From NCBI GenBank assembly GCA_913061415.1, contig CAJXUD010000020.1, forward strand, positions 1-44,278: 44,278 bases of DNA, in the 5' to 3' direction. A program made the position numbers and the translations under genes. The notes under the pieces are model-generated. The model worked only from the letters and a program-made list of their open reading frames with translations, had not been told where the DNA came from and did no database searches. This stretch comes from an uncultured Oleispira sp. (GTDB taxonomy: Bacteria > Pseudomonadota > Gammaproteobacteria > Pseudomonadales > Oceanobacteraceae). Below, one piece after another: positions 1 through 9,352 of this stretch; the stretch's first letter is position 1; the number at the start of each line of letters is the position of its first letter.

Positions 1-568
1 CTACTCATATCCCATCTCTTATCTTTTTATCACAGACTAAAAAAACTACCCAAACCCAGCACCCACACATTCATCCAAAGCCACGCCGTAAACCCATCCA
101 TGGGGGCTCTACTGCAGCTCCCTGCTGCAGAAGGGCTTTAGATGAACGCACTGATGCTGTGCCCAGACACCATCGGTTGATTCTAAAAAAGCAAAAGTGA
201 GTAACAAGCCATCCCACCTAACCCCACCCTATAATAATCATTACCATAAAAACAAACCTAAGCGCTTATGTGTCCTTTTAATCCAAAAAATGTGAGTGTC
301 GTGAGCGGATATGTGTATTGTGTGAAATAAATTATGTCAATTAATTAATAGAAAAGCATGAGATAACTCAACGTTTATAGTAGCTCAGGCTGTAATTACT
401 AACTTCATCGTAAAAAACCAGGCTATTCCAAATATAGACATTCTTCATTATTATCTATGCTCAAGTTAATATGAAAATTTATCAGGTACGATTTTCAGCA
501 GAGAGCTGATTATGTACGAAAGGCTAATAATAAAAGGGATCTTTAAGATCTCGGTGGAATACTAGAGC
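1..568. other. Gene-free region upstream of the propionyl-CoA operon
   Basis: I see no convincing coding frame here. The left part holds a hairpin-rich repeat, listed separately. The rest is AT-rich and should carry the operon promoter, but no -35/-10 pair stands out. A short palindrome GATCTTTAAGATC lies at 538-550, just before the ribosome binding site GGTGGA (553-558) of the first gene. I looked for a cobalamin riboswitch, because the operon contains a B12 enzyme, and saw no B12-box-like sequence. Confidence 0.6.
85..180. repeat. Hairpin-rich intergenic repeat, REP/MITE-like
   Basis: This stretch is GC-richer than its surroundings and packed with small palindromes: CCATGG near 98-103 and two CTGCAG palindromes at 112-117 and 125-130, separated by CTCCCTG. 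The pattern GTAAACCCATCCATGGGGG followed by a variable stem around a CTCCCTG-type core resembles intergenic repeats I recall from marine gammaproteobacteria. Only one copy lies in this window, so its repeat nature is inferred. Confidence 0.45.
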
Positions 569-2236
569 ATGACAAAAGCAAACACAGCATTCAGTCCAGT
601 GGCGTCATTAACCAATCCTTTCGATACTGAGAAAGAAGTTGAATTCAGTATTCCAGGTCAGGCTTCTTACGAGCCAGGACTTTATGAGGAAAGTCTTAAA
701 CAAGGCTATAAACTGATACAGCGTCCTAAGAAAGCTGCAGGAGTGAATGCAATCACTCGTCAGCACGCTAAAAAGCGAATGACTATTTGGGAGCGTATCT
801 CTGTACTAACCGATGAAAGCCCAACGGTGTTATTTCAAAATTGGGGAAAGAACTTAGACGGCGCTTCATTGGTTACGGCCGTGGTTAAAATTAACGGCCG
901 TGATGTTGCTTTGTATGGCCATGATTTTACCGTGCGTGCGGGTTCTATGGATGCGACGAACGGTAAAAAGTTAGCGCGTCTGTTTGAACTTGCAGGCAAA
1001 CGTAAGATTCCATTAGTTGGATTGAACGACAGTGCCGGTGCTTATGTACCTGCGGGTGTGGGTGGTCTTGATGGTTATGCTGAAGCGTTTACTGCTTTGC
1101 GCAAAATCAGCGGTGTTGTGCCTTCTATTATGTGTATGTTTGGCTTTAACGCTGGTGGTGGTTCTTACTTGCCGCGTCAGGGTAGTTTTATGATTCAGCC
1201 AAACGATACTTTCTTTGGTCTAACAGGCCCAGGTGTTGTTAAGTCGGTATTGGGTGAAGATGTAACCCCTGATGAACTAGGCGGACCAAGTGTTCATAGT
1301 CAAAGCGGTGTGACCGATTTTGTTGTTAAAGACGAAGTTAGCGCGCTGAAAAAAGTTAAACGTTTGCTTAACTATATTCCTAATAATAATAGTGAATTTG
1401 CACCTTACCAAGAAACCTCTGATCCTGTTGATCGTAGAACTTGGGATATCGATATTCTATTAAAGAAAGCTTTCAACAGCCCAAGTGGTTTCAATACTCC
1501 ACTCGACGTTTCTATCATGATCCAGCAGCTTTGTGATCACGGTGACTTCATGGAAATTCAGCCAGACCGTGCCAGAAATACTATTACAGCCTTAGGTCGC
1601 ATGGGCGGAAACGTGATTGGTTTTGTTGCGAATAATTCAGCGGTATCTTCTGGCCAGATCGACATTGCTGCAGCCTATAAAAACGCACGCTTTATCCGCT
1701 TCTGTAACCTATACAATATTCCAGTGATCTTTATGGAAGATACCACTGGCTTCCTGCCAGGCAAAGATCAAGAAGCACAAGGTATCGTGCAAGCGGGCCG
1801 TGCTATGTTGGATGCGATTATTGATTTACGCACGCCGCGTTTCTTATTGATTATCCGAAATGCCTTTGGTGGCGCTTATGCGTCTTACAATAACTATCCG
1901 ACAGGTGCTGACTTTGTTATTGCGTTGCCTTCTACCCGCGCAGCGGTAATGGGTCCGGCGGGCGTTGAGTTTGTTTATAAAAATGAATTGCGTGCGATTC
2001 GCAGTGCAGTAAAAAATAAAGAGCAAACACCCGCCTGGGCGAAAGAACAAGAAGCCTTATTAGCCAAACGCTATGAAGAAGAATTAATGAATCCTAATGA
2101 AGCCCTAAGCTTAGGTTCTATTTCTCAAATTGTGATGCCCAGCGATTTACGCAAAGTCTTATGTGAAAATATGAACTTCCATTTGCGTCATTACACTCCA
2201 GAGCCATTGAATGCTGTTCAGCGTGAGTTCCATTAA
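569..2236 (+). CDS. Acyl-CoA (probably propionyl-CoA) carboxylase, carboxyltransferase subunit
   Basis: This 555-residue protein is the carboxyltransferase (beta) half of a biotin-dependent acyl-CoA carboxylase. It moves the carboxyl group from carboxybiotin to the acyl-CoA, most likely propionyl-CoA given the mutase pathway downstream. Both crotonase-like halves are visible. The N-terminal half has [10 protein letters not shown] and [12 protein letters not shown]. The C-terminal half has [23 protein letters not shown], and FGGAYASYN followed by MGPAGVEF. Its length is slightly above the usual 510-540. ATG at 569 is preceded by GGTGGA with a 10-nt spacer. It is the first gene of the operon, 85 nt before the biotin carboxylase gene. 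The substrate is inferred from context; acetyl-CoA, methylcrotonyl-CoA or another acyl-CoA cannot be excluded by sequence alone. Confidence 0.85.
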   Translation: MTKANTAFSPVASLTNPFDTEKEVEFSIPGQASYEPGLYEESLKQGYKLIQRPKKAAGVNAITRQHAKKRMTIWERISVLTDESPTVLFQNWGKNLDGASLVTAVVKINGRDVALYGHDFTVRAGSMDATNGKKLARLFELAGKRKIPLVGLNDSAGAYVPAGVGGLDGYAEAFTALRKISGVVPSIMCMFGFNAGGGSYLPRQGSFMIQPNDTFFGLTGPGVVKSVLGEDVTPDELGGPSVHSQSGVTDFVVKDEVSALKKVKRLLNYIPNNNSEFAPYQETSDPVDRRTWDIDILLKKAFNSPSGFNTPLDVSIMIQQLCDHGDFMEIQPDRARNTITALGRMGGNVIGFVANNSAVSSGQIDIAAAYKNARFIRFCNLYNIPVIFMEDTTGFLPGKDQEAQGIVQAGRAMLDAIIDLRTPRFLLIIRNAFGGAYASYNNYPTGADFVIALPSTRAAVMGPAGVEFVYKNELRAIRSAVKNKEQTPAWAKEQEALLAKRYEEELMNPNEALSLGSISQIVMPSDLRKVLCENMNFHLRHYTPEPLNAVQREFH

Positions 2237-2321
2237 TAGAGTTTGGAATTCGATAACTTAATTAGCGCTAAAGCAATCAAATAAAAAGAATTTAAAGCCA
2301 ACGGCTTAGTAGGAATAGAAC

Positions 2322-5198
2322 ATGAGCAACGAACATTATTTAAATAATCCGCTAGTACACAAAGATCGTCGTTTAGTAAATGCAGCAAACGAATGGGCGC
2401 AAAGTTTTGAGTGCAACAACATGCGCCCATTAATTATTTGCCGTGGCCCAATTCGTAAAGAAGCGATGGATGTTTTTGAAGAAATGGGTATCAAACATTA
2501 CGGTATTCTATTATCTGAAAAAGATTCAATTGTTTATCAAAATGCACTGGCCCCAGAATTACGCCAGCTAACCGATCCTAAACGTGTTCACCGCGTACCA
2601 GATTATACCGGTGTCGATAAAGAAGAACGTAACGTTCGTATTCAGCAAATCATTAGTATCGCCCGTGAAAATAACTATAACTCTATTTTTACCGGTTATG
2701 GCTTCATGGCCGAAGATGAAACTATGGTTGCAGCAATGGAAGAAGCAGGTCTTAATTTCATTGGCCCGTGTTCTAAAACTGTTCACGATGCAGGTCTTAA
2801 AGATGAAGCTAAACGTACCGCGTTAAAAGTCGGCGTCAGTGTGACTCCAGGCATCGATAACGCCACTGCGATTACGTTAGTAAAGAAATACCCTGACGAA
2901 AAAGCACTATTAGCCTTAGTCAAAAAAGAAGGCTTGGATACTGTTGACGGTGCTTTTAATAAAGAACTTTTTGACAGTGCAGAAACCGCTGTAGAAAAAG
3001 CCGATTTTGTATTGGCTGCTGGTTACAAAAAAGGTATTGATCTTTACACCACGGAAGAACTACAAGAAACGATTCGTGAACAAGTCATTGTTATGAGTCG
3101 TGGCTATCCTGAAAACCGTATTCGCCTAAAATGCATCGGCGGCGGTGGTGGTAAAGGTCAACGAATTCTTCCTAATCCAACGTCTTTTGAAGGTGAAGCA
3201 GAGGAGCAACTTGCTAAAGTTGCTGAGCTAGCACCTTCATTGGTTTTAGAAATCCTTAACGAGGTAAAAGCGACAGGCCAAGGCGACAATAAAAACGTAT
3301 TGATCGAACTGAACATTGAAACCACTCGTCACCAAGAAATTCAGGTGATTGGTAATGGTCAATGGAGTTTGGCTCTTGGTGGACGTGATTGCTCATTGCA
3401 AATGCACGAACAAAAGCTATTAGAAGTTTCAGTGACTACGGAAGAGCTTGAGAGCGCATTAACCGAAGCGGTAAAAGACGGTCGTGATGTTGAAGCTAAA
3501 GTATTAACACAAGATCTAAAAACGCTTCATGCGATGGAAAAAGAATCTGAAGTCTTCGGTGAGGCGGTAGGTCTTGATAGCGTCTCGACTTTTGAGTGTA
3601 TTGTTGATCGTGATAAACACTTCTTTATGGAAATGAATACCCGCATTCAAGTAGAGCATCGCGTTACCGAATTATGCTATGCGTTGAAGTTTGTTAATCC
3701 AGAAAATGAGAATGACTTCTTCATTATAGAATCCCTTGTTGAAGCAATGGTGCTATTAGCAGCGCACGGTTCACGTCTGCCTAAGCCAGAACGTATCAAG
3801 CGTAATAACGCTTCTGTAGAAGCTCGCCTAAATGCGACTAACCAAGCACTAGCTCCACATGCTGGCGGTATTATTGAGAATTGGTCAGATGCTCGTGAAG
3901 GCGAGATTAGAGACGATCAAGGCATTAGCTTGCACAATCCAGATACTGACGTGTTCATGAAATATCATCTAGCCGGTGCTTACGACAGTAATATCGCTTT
4001 GCTATTAACCGTGGGTACAGATCGTCTTGATAGTTATCAAAGGCTGTCCGAAGTATTACGCACAACTAAATTGACGGGTAAAGATTTATCCACAAATCTA
4101 GAATTCCATTATGGTTTGGTGAATTGGTTCTTGGGCAATAATATTAACGCTCGCCCAACCACACGATTTATTGTTCCTTATTTAACGGCGGTTGGTTTAC
4201 TTAAGCAAAAAGCGAACAACCTAGATTTAAATTTTGCTTATCAGCAGGTTTGTAATAAAGCCATGGCGGCCGTTAAAAGTGATGATGAAAAATCAGCACT
4301 ACTTGAAGTATTAACCCGTAAGCATTTGCTATTAACGCGTCCGCTAGAAAGCTTAATGGCAGAACCGCATGTATTAGCGGGTTGGTTGAGCTTGAACCAA
4401 AAGCATTTTGAAGTGAATGCTAAAAATGAAATTATCTGGCTTGAAAACCCTGTGAAAGTACTTTCTGAGGCTTATCACTTTTTGAATATGAACTTCAATG
4501 AAGATAGCCCAGCTTCCAGTATGATCTGGGATCATGATCACGACGTTCTCACTCAAGCATTAGGCTTTTATACAGAGTTGGAGAAATTATTAGCGACTGA
4601 TAATTATGCTGAACTTTGCAAGATACTGGCTAAGAAAAAATCGCCTGTTGATACTTTAAATGCACAGCAATGGCTTGCGATTCAGTCTGCACATTTGGGT
4701 TATCAAGCGGGCAACGAAATTTTATCGTTATTACCTTTCATTGGTATACAGACTCAGTTCTTTGATTTAAAAGTGAATGAAGACTTAAGTGTTCATATTC
4801 CAGAATCGTTATTTGACGAAGTGCTGCAAGTGAAAATGGCTAAAGTGCTGGTACCACCACCAACAGCTAAGAGTGATGAGATTTTAGCGCCTACAGGAGG
4901 TATGTTTTACTCTTGCGAAGCACCAGGAATGCCTCCGCTCATTGAAGAGGGCAGTCATTTTGTAGCGGGTCAGCCGTTATACATTATTGAAGTGATGAAA
5001 ATGTTCAACAAAGTCAACGCACCTTTCTCTGGCACTGTGGATAAGGTATTGGTTGAAGATGATGGCGCTATTATTAGCAAGGGTCAGGTATTGTTTAAGA
5101 TCACGCCAGATGAAAAAGCCGTTGTTGAAGCACCAGAAGTGATTACTGCGCGAATAGAAGCGCAGACGTCAGAGTTTTTAAACTCGATTAATTTATAA
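2322..5198 (+). CDS. Biotin carboxylase / biotin carboxyl carrier subunit of acyl-CoA carboxylase, long form
   Basis: This 958-residue protein is the ATP-dependent biotin carboxylase fused to its own biotin carrier, and the partner of the preceding carboxyltransferase. Visible motifs are the ATP-grasp glycine loop IGGGGGKGQ (K278), the catalytic strand EMNTRIQVEH (R441) and a C-terminal biotinyl motif EVMKMF with the biotin-accepting lysine at 893. It is far longer than PCC or MCC alpha subunits (about 670). About 65-75 extra residues, roughly 185-265, precede the glycine loop, and the region between carboxylase and carrier (about 560-860) is long and unrecognised. Genome pipelines may mislabel such proteins as carbamoyl-phosphate synthase large chain because they share the ATP-grasp fold. 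AGGAA at 2311-2315 supports the start. Confidence 0.82.
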   Translation: MSNEHYLNNPLVHKDRRLVNAANEWAQSFECNNMRPLIICRGPIRKEAMDVFEEMGIKHYGILLSEKDSIVYQNALAPELRQLTDPKRVHRVPDYTGVDKEERNVRIQQIISIARENNYNSIFTGYGFMAEDETMVAAMEEAGLNFIGPCSKTVHDAGLKDEAKRTALKVGVSVTPGIDNATAITLVKKYPDEKALLALVKKEGLDTVDGAFNKELFDSAETAVEKADFVLAAGYKKGIDLYTTEELQETIREQVIVMSRGYPENRIRLKCIGGGGGKGQRILPNPTSFEGEAEEQLAKVAELAPSLVLEILNEVKATGQGDNKNVLIELNIETTRHQEIQVIGNGQWSLALGGRDCSLQMHEQKLLEVSVTTEELESALTEAVKDGRDVEAKVLTQDLKTLHAMEKESEVFGEAVGLDSVSTFECIVDRDKHFFMEMNTRIQVEHRVTELCYALKFVNPENENDFFIIESLVEAMVLLAAHGSRLPKPERIKRNNASVEARLNATNQALAPHAGGIIENWSDAREGEIRDDQGISLHNPDTDVFMKYHLAGAYDSNIALLLTVGTDRLDSYQRLSEVLRTTKLTGKDLSTNLEFHYGLVNWFLGNNINARPTTRFIVPYLTAVGLLKQKANNLDLNFAYQQVCNKAMAAVKSDDEKSALLEVLTRKHLLLTRPLESLMAEPHVLAGWLSLNQKHFEVNAKNEIIWLENPVKVLSEAYHFLNMNFNEDSPASSMIWDHDHDVLTQALGFYTELEKLLATDNYAELCKILAKKKSPVDTLNAQQWLAIQSAHLGYQAGNEILSLLPFIGIQTQFFDLKVNEDLSVHIPESLFDEVLQVKMAKVLVPPPTAKSDEILAPTGGMFYSCEAPGMPPLIEEGSHFVAGQPLYIIEVMKMFNKVNAPFSGTVDKVLVEDDGAIISKGQVLFKITPDEKAVVEAPEVITARIEAQTSEFLNSINL

Positions 5199-5220
5199 AT
5201 AGCGACTCTGACCACATTAA

Positions 5221-5247
5221 TAACGACTAATTACGAATTAGTCGTTA
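5221..5247. repeat. Perfect 12-bp inverted repeat between carboxylase and epimerase genes
   Basis: TAACGACTAATT (5221-5232) and AATTAGTCGTTA (5236-5247) are exact reverse complements with a 3-nt ACG loop. No T-tract follows, and the ribosome binding site of the epimerase gene begins four bases later (AGGAA, 5251). An operator or an mRNA-processing/stability hairpin is more likely than a terminator. Confidence 0.6.
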
Positions 5248-5264
5248 AATAGGAAATTGATATC

Positions 5265-5684
5265 ATGATAGTTGGATTGGATCATATAGCCATTGCGGTT
5301 CCTGATTTAGAAAAATCGATTAAGCGTTTTATGAAAGATTTTGGCCTGACATTTAACGGCCAAGACGATGTTCCTGCGGCGAAAACCAGCACGGCTTTTT
5401 TCCCGTTATCTGAAACCAGCATTGAATTGGTTCATCCGTTAAACGGTGAAGGCCCAATTCAAGGTTACTTAGATAAAAAAGGTGGCGGTTTGCATCATCT
5501 ATGTTTCCGCAGTGACGATATCGAAGCGGATGTTGCCCGTTTAACTGAGAAGGGTTATCAGTTTTTATCTGAGGCTCCGACGTTGGGTGCACATAATTGT
5601 AAGGTGATATTTATTCATCCTAAAAGTTGTGATGGCGTTCTAATTGAACTCAACCAACCTCAAGACGACGCGGGTGAGCACTAA
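5265..5684 (+). CDS. mce: Methylmalonyl-CoA epimerase
   Basis: This 139-residue VOC/glyoxalase-fold enzyme interconverts the (S)- and (R)-methylmalonyl-CoA epimers, linking the carboxylase product to the mutase substrate. The family metal-binding positions are visible: DHIAIAV near the start (H7), IELVHP in the middle, GGGLHHLCF (H77/H78) and VLIELNQ at the end (E128). Two beta-alpha-beta-beta-beta modules fit the length. The start has AGGAA at 5251-5255. The stop codon overlaps the start of the mutase gene by one base (TAATG), so translation is probably coupled. The location between carboxylase and mutase makes the assignment secure. Confidence 0.93.
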   Translation: MIVGLDHIAIAVPDLEKSIKRFMKDFGLTFNGQDDVPAAKTSTAFFPLSETSIELVHPLNGEGPIQGYLDKKGGGLHHLCFRSDDIEADVARLTEKGYQFLSEAPTLGAHNCKVIFIHPKSCDGVLIELNQPQDDAGEH

Positions 5685-7855
5685 TGACTGATAAAAAAGT
5701 GTCTGATACCAACGAATCAGAAAAAAAGTACACCTTAGAAGAGTGGCAAGCCCTAGCAACTAAGCAAATGAAAGGCTTAACTCCTGAAGAAATGGAATGG
5801 CATACCCCAGAAGGTGTACCGATTAAAGTTCTGTATACGCAAGAAGATGTTAAAGATCTTAAATTTGCCAATACTATGCCGGGTCTTGCACCTTATGTGC
5901 GTGGTCCGCAAGCGACTATGTATGCAGGTCGACCTTGGACGATTCGCCAGTATGCGGGTTTCTCGACGGCTGAAGAATCTAATGCCTTTTATCGTAAAAA
6001 TTTAGCCGCAGGAGCACAAGGTGTATCAGTTGCATTTGATTTAGCGACTCACCGTGGCTATGACTCTGATCATCCTCGTGTGACCGGTGACGTAGGTAAA
6101 GCGGGTGTGGCGATTGATTCTGTAGAAGATATGAAAATATTATTCGATGGTATTCCATTGGATAAAGTCTCTGTATCAATGACCATGAACGGTGCCGTTC
6201 TTCCTATTTTGGCGAGTTACATCGTTGCGGCAGAAGAGCAGGGTGTGAGCCAGGAAAAATTATCAGGTACGATCCAGAATGATATTCTAAAAGAATTCAT
6301 GGTACGTAATACTTATATTTATCCACCGTCATCTTCCATGAAAATCATTGGCGATATCATTGCTTATACGTCGGGCAATATGCCGAAATATAACAGTATT
6401 TCTATTTCCGGTTATCACATTCAAGAAGCCGGGGCTGATGCAGCATTAGAATTGGCTTATACCTTAAGTGATGGTCGTGAGTATGTACGTACTGCATTAG
6501 CAGCAGGATTAGATGTTGATGCGTTTGCACCGCGTTTATCGTTCTTTTGGGGCATTAGCATGAACTTCTATATGGAGATCGCTAAGCTTCGCGCAGGACG
6601 TTTATTGTGGAACCGCATCATGGCGGAATTTAATCCAACAAATCCTAAGTCGTCTATGCTACGCACGCACTCGCAAACCTCAGGTTGGTCTCTAACCGAG
6701 CAAGACCCTTACAACAATGTTGTGCGAACAACGATTGAAGCCATGGCCGCGGTATTTGGTGGCACACAATCTTTGCATACCAATGCATTGGATGAAGCCG
6801 TTGCTTTGCCCACCGAATTTTCGGCGCGTATTGCGCGTAATACACAAATCATTATTCAAGAAGAAACGGGCATTACTCAAGTGGTTGATCCTTGGGGCGG
6901 TTCTTACATGATGGAAAGCCTTACTCAGCAAATGGCGGATAAAGCCTGGGCGTTGATTGAAGAAATTGAAGAAAAAGGCGGTATGGCAAAAGCCATTGAA
7001 GAAGGCTTACCAAAACTTCGTATTGAAGAATCAGCAGCACGAAAGCAAGCACGAATCGACCGTGGCGAAGATGTGATTGTGGGTGTGAATAAGCATCAAC
7101 TCAATGAAGAAGCTGATTTAGATATTTTAGAAGTGGACAACGTTGCGGTTCGTGATTCACAAATTGAACGCTTAACGAAGATTAAAGCAAGCCGTGATAG
7201 CGCAGCTGTTAAATCGGCATTAGAAGCCATTACTCTGTCTGCAAAAACAGGGGAAGGTAACCTGCTAGACTTAAGCGTGAAAGCCGCACGTTTGCGCGCC
7301 ACCGTAGGTGAGATTTCAGACGCTATGGAAGAAGAATTCGGACGCTATAAAGCAGAAGCTCGTACTATCTCTGGGGTATACGGCGCTTCGTATGATAACG
7401 ATGAAGACTGGCAAGCCATCAAAGCGGATATCGAACGCTTTGAGAGCGAACAAGGCCGACGCCCGCGCATGTTGGTATGCAAGATGGGTCAAGACGGACA
7501 CGATCGTGGTGCGAAAGTCATTGCCACGGCGTTTGCCGATGTCGGTTTTGATATCGACTTATCACCGATGTTCTCCACGCCTGAAGAAGTCGCTAAGCAG
7601 GCGGTTGAAAATGATGTTCACGTAATAGGTGTATCGTCATTAGCCGCAGGTCATAAAACATTGATCCCTTCTTTGATCACTGCGTTAAAAGCACAAGGTG
7701 CTGACGATATTATCGTTGTTGCCGGTGGCGTGATTCCAAAGCAAGATTACGATTATTTATGGGATGCGGGTGTGAAAGGCATTTTTGGCCCAGGTACTAA
7801 AATTCCATTGAGTGCTCGCGCTGTGCTAGATTCGATTCGAGAAGCTCAGTCTTAA
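5684..7855 (+). CDS. scpA: Methylmalonyl-CoA mutase, B12-dependent
   Basis: This 723-residue single-chain mutase converts (R)-methylmalonyl-CoA to succinyl-CoA using adenosylcobalamin. The N-terminal TIM barrel holds substrate-binding segments such as [18 protein letters not shown] and [15 protein letters not shown]. The C-terminal cobalamin-binding domain, from about residue 590, has DGHDRG, giving the axial cobalt ligand H606 of the DxHxxG signature. Length matches homodimeric mutases of the E. coli Sbm type (714). It overlaps the epimerase stop codon and is followed 22 nt later by the MeaB chaperone gene. All expected regions are intact. Isobutyryl-CoA mutase is an alternative within the superfamily, but the complete domain order and neighbours favour methylmalonyl-CoA. 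Confidence 0.95.
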   Translation: MTDKKVSDTNESEKKYTLEEWQALATKQMKGLTPEEMEWHTPEGVPIKVLYTQEDVKDLKFANTMPGLAPYVRGPQATMYAGRPWTIRQYAGFSTAEESNAFYRKNLAAGAQGVSVAFDLATHRGYDSDHPRVTGDVGKAGVAIDSVEDMKILFDGIPLDKVSVSMTMNGAVLPILASYIVAAEEQGVSQEKLSGTIQNDILKEFMVRNTYIYPPSSSMKIIGDIIAYTSGNMPKYNSISISGYHIQEAGADAALELAYTLSDGREYVRTALAAGLDVDAFAPRLSFFWGISMNFYMEIAKLRAGRLLWNRIMAEFNPTNPKSSMLRTHSQTSGWSLTEQDPYNNVVRTTIEAMAAVFGGTQSLHTNALDEAVALPTEFSARIARNTQIIIQEETGITQVVDPWGGSYMMESLTQQMADKAWALIEEIEEKGGMAKAIEEGLPKLRIEESAARKQARIDRGEDVIVGVNKHQLNEEADLDILEVDNVAVRDSQIERLTKIKASRDSAAVKSALEAITLSAKTGEGNLLDLSVKAARLRATVGEISDAMEEEFGRYKAEARTISGVYGASYDNDEDWQAIKADIERFESEQGRRPRMLVCKMGQDGHDRGAKVIATAFADVGFDIDLSPMFSTPEEVAKQAVENDVHVIGVSSLAAGHKTLIPSLITALKAQGADDIIVVAGGVIPKQDYDYLWDAGVKGIFGPGTKIPLSARAVLDSIREAQS

Positions 7856-7877
7856 TAATTCTATATCAGGCCAATCA

Positions 7878-8846
7878 ATGATTGATTTAGAAAAACTAAA
7901 AAGCGGTAATCGCCGAGCCTTGGCAAAAGCGATTACCTTGGTAGAAAGTAAACTCGATAAACACAGAGTAGAAGCTCAAGACGTTCTCAATCAACTCTTG
8001 CCGGAAACAGGCAGCAGCATTCGTATTGGTATCTCGGGAATTCCTGGGGTGGGTAAATCGACGTTTATCGAAGCGTTTGGTCAGTACTTAATCAGCCTTG
8101 GTAAAAAAGTTGCCGTACTGGCCGTAGATCCTAGTTCACCGTTGCGTGGCGGTAGTATTCTTGGGGATAAAACCCGCATGGAAATGCTATCTCGCGAAGA
8201 GAATGCCTTTATTCGTCCTTCACCTAGCGAAGGGGCACTCGGGGGTGTTGCACAAAAAACCCGTGAAACCATGTTGTTATGCGAAGCAGCTGGCTATGAC
8301 GTGATCTTGGTCGAAACGGTGGGTGTTGGGCAATCAGAATATGAAGTCGCGGCCATGGTCGATTTTTTTCTTGTCTTAATGTTGCCGAATGCTGGCGATG
8401 AGCTGCAAGGCATTAAGCGGGGCATTATGGAACTGGCTGATGCTTTGGTTATTAACAAAGCCGATGGCGAAAGTTTAAGATTGGCTCAGCAAACCCAAGG
8501 GCATTATAAAAATGCTTTTAAACTGATGAAACAGAATAGTTTTTGGACGCCGCAAGTTGAAACCTGTTCGGCAATCAATAACGAGCGTATTGAAGATATC
8601 TGGAAAATGATCACGGCTTATCAAAAATCCGCTAACGAAAATATTAATGCAGGTATTAGTTCGTTTATTGAAAAGCGCGCACGTCAGAACAGCGAATGGT
8701 TAAAAAAGCTGATCCATGAAATGCTAGAACTTAAGCTAAAACAAAACCCAGAAGTTAAAAGTGCATTACCAAAACTTCAAGATGAGGTTCTCAATAATAA
8801 AACCACCCCTTATAATGCCGCTCAACAAATTATTGATTTACTATAA
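7878..8846 (+). CDS. meaB: Methylmalonyl-CoA mutase-associated GTPase MeaB (ArgK family)
   Basis: This 322-residue G3E-type P-loop GTPase guards the mutase: family members gate cofactor loading and help replace damaged cobalamin. The Walker A loop GIPGVGKS spans residues 54-61. AVDPSSPLRGGSILGDKTRM is the characteristic MeaB/ArgK segment, ETVGVGQSE forms the switch/Walker B region, and NKADGES is the base-specificity motif. Length is typical (about 320-335). The gene sits directly behind the mutase gene, the usual arrangement. An AGG at 7868-7870 provides a modest ribosome binding site. Old annotations as a lysine/arginine/ornithine transport kinase (ArgK) refer to the same family and should not be followed. 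Confidence 0.94.
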   Translation: MIDLEKLKSGNRRALAKAITLVESKLDKHRVEAQDVLNQLLPETGSSIRIGISGIPGVGKSTFIEAFGQYLISLGKKVAVLAVDPSSPLRGGSILGDKTRMEMLSREENAFIRPSPSEGALGGVAQKTRETMLLCEAAGYDVILVETVGVGQSEYEVAAMVDFFLVLMLPNAGDELQGIKRGIMELADALVINKADGESLRLAQQTQGHYKNAFKLMKQNSFWTPQVETCSAINNERIEDIWKMITAYQKSANENINAGISSFIEKRARQNSEWLKKLIHEMLELKLKQNPEVKSALPKLQDEVLNNKTTPYNAAQQIIDLL

Positions 8847-8857
8847 GTAGCCGTATT

Positions 8858-9352
8858 ATGAATACCTCTCTAAATCAGCAGCAGATTAGCGAAAAGCTCA
8901 AACAGTTTTTCCTCGACCACCTTCCTATTACGCAGTTTATGGGATTGGAAGTAGAATCGTATGATGGCGATACTCTTATTTTAACCGCGCCGCTTGAACC
9001 TAATATTAATGATAAGCAAACCGCTTTTGGTGGCAGTTTGTATAATGCAGCAGTGATGGCCTGCTGGGGAATGGTTTATCTAAAGACCCAAGAAAAAAAT
9101 ATAGACTGCAACCAAGTTGTGGCAGAAGGCAGTATGAAATATATAGCGCCTGTTAGTGGCCGTATCCGTGCTATATGCCATGCCCCTAGCGAAGGAGGAT
9201 TAGCTGAGTTTTTTGAAAACTTTGATCTGAAAGGCCGAGCTAAAATCACTCTCGAAGCGGCCATTTATAATGATGCATGTGTGATGAAGATAGACCCAGA
9301 AACAAAACCTTCGGTTAAGTTTACTGGACTCTATGCCATTTTAAAACGCTAG
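8858..9352 (+). CDS. Hotdog-fold thioesterase-like protein (YiiD C-terminal type)
   Basis: This 164-residue protein resembles the putative thioesterase domain found at the C-terminus of YiiD. The pattern PLEPNINDKQTAFGGSLYNA, a central hydrophobic helix, and MKYIAPVSGRI are typical of that hotdog-fold family, which is expected to hydrolyse acyl-CoA thioesters. It starts 11 nt after meaB and is probably the last gene of the operon. It may clear misformed or excess acyl-CoA, but that role is inferred. Its stop codon overlaps that of the convergent amidotransferase gene within one CTAG, so no separate terminator exists between them. The upstream ribosome binding site is weak, suggesting coupling to meaB. 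Confidence 0.75.
   Translation: MNTSLNQQQISEKLKQFFLDHLPITQFMGLEVESYDGDTLILTAPLEPNINDKQTAFGGSLYNAAVMACWGMVYLKTQEKNIDCNQVVAEGSMKYIAPVSGRIRAICHAPSEGGLAEFFENFDLKGRAKITLEAAIYNDACVMKIDPETKPSVKFTGLYAILKR

Noticed and set aside
1-568. Cobalamin riboswitch before the B12-enzyme operon
   Set aside because: No B12-box or expected stem pattern seen; such enzymes are usually not riboswitch-controlled.
2584-2826. 80-codon plus-strand frame inside the biotin carboxylase gene
   Set aside because: Lies wholly within a well-supported gene in another frame; no motif or start signal.
7308-7625. 105-codon plus-strand frame inside the mutase gene
   Set aside because: Overlaps the cobalamin-binding domain of the mutase; no independent support.
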